In this document: positions 61,609 to 64,000 of the stretch, piece after piece | Layout: each line of letters begins with the position of its first letter | Numbering within the stretch: the first letter of the stretch is position 1 | Assembly: GCA_013141015.1 (NCBI GenBank) | Contig: JABFRT010000025.1 | Span: 1-64,000, forward strand | Reading direction: 5' to 3' | Origin: Hyphomicrobium sp. | GTDB lineage: Bacteria > Pseudomonadota > Alphaproteobacteria > Rhizobiales > Hyphomicrobiaceae | DNA: 64,000 nt | Notes under the pieces: generated by a model | What the model was told of the DNA's origin: nothing | The model's database searches: none | Seen by the model: the letters and a program-made list of their open reading frames with translations, nothing else | Position numbers and translations under genes: made by a program

Positions 61609-63063
61609 ATGACGGATCAAAAGCCGGACGGTCAAACGGGTGGTCAATCAGCAGACGGCGGGCACGGCCTGCCTGACCCGCGCGATTACGTCAGCGACGG
61701 CATGATCCTGATCGGCGCAAGCAAATCCGGGCGCGATACCGTGCCGGAAACCATTGAGCTGGCGCTGGCCAACCGCCACGGCCTCGTGACGGGCGCGACC
61801 GGCACCGGCAAGACGGTGACGCTGCAGGTTTTGGCTGAAGGCTTTTCGGCGGCTGGCGTGCCGGTGTTCGCAGCCGACATCAAAGGCGACTTGTCCGGCA
61901 TCGCGGCCACCGGCTCACCCAAGCCGCACCTGGTGCAGCGCGCCGAAGAGATTGGCCTCGCACGGTACGGCAACACCTCGTTCCCGGTGGCGTTCTGGGA
62001 CATCTTCGGCGAACTCGGCCATCCGGTGCGCGCCACCATCCAAGGCATGGGCCCGCTTCTGCTTGCGCGCCTGATGGAGCTGACCGAGCCGCAGGAAGGC
62101 GTACTGAACATCGCGTTCCGCTGGGCAGAAGATCAGCGCGAAGACGGCGACAAACACATGCAGATCCTTGATCTCAAGGATCTGCGCGCGGTCATCGACG
62201 AAATGGGCCAGCGCGCCGGAGAGCTGCGCAGTAAGTACGGCAACGTCGCGCCGCAGACCGTTGGCGTGATCCAGCGGCGCCTGCTGGTCCTTGAAGAGCA
62301 GGGCGCCGACAACTTCTTCGGCGAGCCAGCGCTCGAAATCACCGACTTCATCAAGATCGCGCCCGACGGACGCGGCATGGTCAATATCCTGTCAGCCGAA
62401 AAGCTGATGAACACGCCGCGGCTGTACTCAACATTCCTGCTGTGGATGCTGTCGGAGTTGTTCGCCAAGCTTCCCGAGGTTGGCGATCTCGAAAAACCGA
62501 AGCTCGTGTTCCTGTTTGACGAAGCCCACTTGCTGTTCAACGAAGCGCCCAAAGCCGTGCTCGATCAGATCGAACGCGTCACGCGTCTCATTCGCTCGAA
62601 GGGTGTCGGCGTCTATTACGTTACGCAGAGCCCGGCTGACGTGCCGGATCGCGTGTCGGCACAGCTCGGAAATCGCATTCAGCACGCGTTGCGCGCGTTT
62701 ACCCCGCGCGAACAGAAAGCGATCCGCGCGGCAGCGACCACATTCCGCGCCAACCCGGCGCTTGATACCGAGCGGGTCATTCAGGAACTGAAGGTCGGTG
62801 AAGCGCTGGTGTCGTTCCTGCACAACAAGGGCGAACCGTCTATGGTGCAGCGGACGCTAATCCGCCCGCCAATGTCGCGCGTCGGGCCGTTGAAGCCGGA
62901 CGAGCGCAAGGCGGTGATGGAAAAAGACGCGCTGAACCGCAAGAAATACACCGAACTCGTGGACCGCGTTTCAGCTTACGAACGCTTGAACGAAAAAAGC
63001 ACCGCCGTCGGACAGGTGAAGGACAAGCTCAAGAGCTTCAAGAGCCTGTTCGGGCTGAAGTGA
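61609..63063 (+). CDS. HerA/DUF853-like ATPase (YjgR type)
   Basis: A 484-residue ATPase of the HerA-FtsK class. Walker A is GATGTGKTVTLQ, Walker B VFLFDEAHLLF, and the arginine-containing end RLIRSKGVGVYYVTQSPADVP follows. Family members with DUF853 are widespread and of unclear role, possibly in DNA or envelope processes. A start at the ATG at 61609 is clear (gaggatttaag upstream). Confidence 0.9.
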   Translation: MTDQKPDGQTGGQSADGGHGLPDPRDYVSDGMILIGASKSGRDTVPETIELALANRHGLVTGATGTGKTVTLQVLAEGFSAAGVPVFAADIKGDLSGIAATGSPKPHLVQRAEEIGLARYGNTSFPVAFWDIFGELGHPVRATIQGMGPLLLARLMELTEPQEGVLNIAFRWAEDQREDGDKHMQILDLKDLRAVIDEMGQRAGELRSKYGNVAPQTVGVIQRRLLVLEEQGADNFFGEPALEITDFIKIAPDGRGMVNILSAEKLMNTPRLYSTFLLWMLSELFAKLPEVGDLEKPKLVFLFDEAHLLFNEAPKAVLDQIERVTRLIRSKGVGVYYVTQSPADVPDRVSAQLGNRIQHALRAFTPREQKAIRAAATTFRANPALDTERVIQELKVGEALVSFLHNKGEPSMVQRTLIRPPMSRVGPLKPDERKAVMEKDALNRKKYTELVDRVSAYERLNEKSTAVGQVKDKLKSFKSLFGLK

Positions 63064-63098
63064 AGGTGGGGGGGGAGTACCTGCAAAGGACGTAAGAA

Positions 63099-63689
63099 TT
63101 GGCCCGAAAAGTCAAAAATTCGGAAGCCCTTCTCACCGATCTATGGCGCCAGGCTACGGACTGCAGCGATGAGGGCAATGAAGCCGAAGCCTATAAACAT
63201 ATTTTGCGCGTGCTTGAGTTGGATTCTCACAACCCCGTCGTACATTACAATCTGGGCTGTTCTGCAGAATATCTGGGCAAGCACCGATTGGCCGGTGAGC
63301 ACTTCACGGACGCTATTGATTTGGATCCGTCATATGCCGACGCGTATTTTATGCGAGCCGTGTCCTATGATCATCTCAAAAGACATGATCTGGCAGTAAA
63401 GGATTGTGCAAAGGCGCTAGACATCAACCCCGATGACGCAATGACCTACAACAATCGCGGTATCTCGCATTGTTGGTCGGGCAATGCTCGTCAAGCCATG
63501 AGGGACTATAATAAATCAATCAGACTTGATCCGAACGTCGCGCGTTTCTATTTCAATCGCGGAATGCTTTCTGAAAAGATGAGAAATTGGGATCGCGCGG
63601 CCTCCGATTTCCAAACCGCTATCGGAATAGATCCGAACCATGCAGGCTCTTTGGCAAGGCTGAAGTTGCTCAAAGCGGGCAAGTGCTGA
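63099..63689 (+). CDS. Tetratricopeptide repeat protein
   Basis: A 196-residue protein from a TTG start with GGACG upstream. It has about four TPR units (NPVVHYNLGCSAEYLGKHRL, DPSYADAYFMRAVSYDHLKR, NPDDAMTYNNRGISHCWSGN, DPNVARFYFNRGMLSEKMRN). TPR proteins act as scaffolds for protein contacts. It has no signal peptide or catalytic domain. Its codon use looks less GC-rich than its neighbours. Confidence 0.85.
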   Translation: MARKVKNSEALLTDLWRQATDCSDEGNEAEAYKHILRVLELDSHNPVVHYNLGCSAEYLGKHRLAGEHFTDAIDLDPSYADAYFMRAVSYDHLKRHDLAVKDCAKALDINPDDAMTYNNRGISHCWSGNARQAMRDYNKSIRLDPNVARFYFNRGMLSEKMRNWDRAASDFQTAIGIDPNHAGSLARLKLLKAGKC

Positions 63690-63740
63690 AAGCTGCAGTA
63701 GGTGTTCTGGTTACTGCACGTTTGGCTACTGCGCCGTCTG

Positions 63741-63780
63741 TCCCCCTCCCCTCAGGGGAGGGGTTAGGGGTGGGGTGAAG
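63741..63780. repeat. Palindromic intergenic repeat
   Basis: It contains cccctcccctcaggggaggg followed by gttaggggtggggtgaag. It is related to the repeat at 37047-37166 and to the copy at 63897-63940. Confidence 0.65.
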
Positions 63781-63896
63781 AGCTAGGCGTGATGGCACCC
63801 GAGCGCTTTTTAAAGTTCATCAGCGCAGTAAATTTTGCGAGCAAGGCAATTTGGATTTGGCACAATTGAGCGCACCCCGGACTGCAACTCTTGTGG

Positions 63897-63940
63897 CTTC
63901 TCCCCACCCCGGCCCCTCCCCGCTGGGGAGGGGAGCGCCC
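63897..63940. repeat. Palindromic intergenic repeat, inverted relative
   Basis: It contains cttctccccaccccggcccc and the palindrome cctccccgctggggagg, in opposite orientation to the copy at 63741-63780, so the pair could form a large hairpin. Confidence 0.6.
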
Positions 63941-64000
63941 ACCGCATCCGCGTTGTCGGCAGCTTCGATGAACTGGTTTCCGCTCGCTTTGCGGGTGACG

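Larger units (their letters stand above)
63690..64000. other. Intergenic end of the window with two GC-rich palindromes
   Basis: No gene is supported in the last 310 bases. It holds the palindromes at 63741-63780 and 63897-63940. A gene beyond the edge may start nearby but cannot be judged. Confidence 0.4.

Overview
The window reads as chromosomal DNA of a GC-rich alphaproteobacterium, most likely of the Hyphomicrobiales (Rhizobiales). The pointers are an RcdA/DUF1465 gene next to rpmE and a DUF1192 gene, a suhB/MmgR-like small RNA, an NAD-dependent molybdenum formate dehydrogenase of fds type with a LysR regulator, a two-subunit methylmalonyl-CoA mutase, and intergenic palindromes of the kind common in rhizobial genomes. 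The genus cannot be fixed from the sequence alone. Formate dehydrogenase plus methylmalonyl-CoA mutase would suit an organism using C1 compounds or organic acids, but that is inference.

Layout. 1-7.6 kb: the 3' part of a very large YadA-type trimeric autotransporter adhesin, broken into several reading frames, followed by a small exported protein. 8.3-15.6 kb: lysR-fdsG-fdsB-fdsA-fdhD-fdsD, all on the minus strand, with two LysR-type operator candidates in front of fdsG. 15.6-21.1 kb: two overlapping genes for signalling proteins (a response regulator/kinase-like protein without the phosphoacceptor His, and a hybrid kinase with two receivers and an Hpt domain), then an RTX calcium-binding protein. 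21.2-25.5 kb: a degenerate SDR, a membrane protein with a degenerate EAL domain, and a HAD-IIA phosphatase. 25.6-28.6 kb: a DUF2946/OprC-type copper-receptor pair. 29-37 kb: housekeeping genes (quinone oxidoreductase, DUF1192, small RNA, rcdA, rpmE, ABC exporter, ICMT-like methyltransferase, OmpA/MotB-like and MotA/TolQ-like stator pair). 37-45.8 kb: inositol monophosphatase, a second RTX protein disrupted at a C9 tract, proline iminopeptidase, and several small or exported proteins. 45.8-48.2 kb: an accessory island with palindromic repeats, an IS30 element with a frameshifted transposase and identifiable terminal repeats, and a two-gene module with a HicB-like member that abuts and truncates scpA. 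48.2-61.3 kb: scpA, DUF817, Uma2, exported MsrA and MsrB, SfsA, exported creatininase-like protein, CinA-like protein, RlpA-like protein, a small hydrophobic protein, GNAT, and mutA about 9 kb from scpA. 61.6-63.7 kb: HerA-like ATPase and a TPR protein.

A theme runs across the window: at least ten genes carry single-base frame disruptions, several at homopolymers (adhesin, fdhD, exported protein at 7.7 kb, M23/RTX protein, IS30 transposase twice, HicB-like gene, small hydrophobic gene). Either the assembly has uncorrected indels or these loci are decaying or phase-variable. Long housekeeping genes such as fdsA, the hybrid kinase and mutA are intact. No complete and clearly new multi-gene system stands out. 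The best candidates for something undescribed are the HicB-like pair next to scpA, the kinase-like protein lacking His coupled to a hybrid kinase, the copper receptor with a TonB-like Pro/Lys-rich N-terminal arm, and the small hydrophobic gene with its own strong ribosome binding site and terminator.
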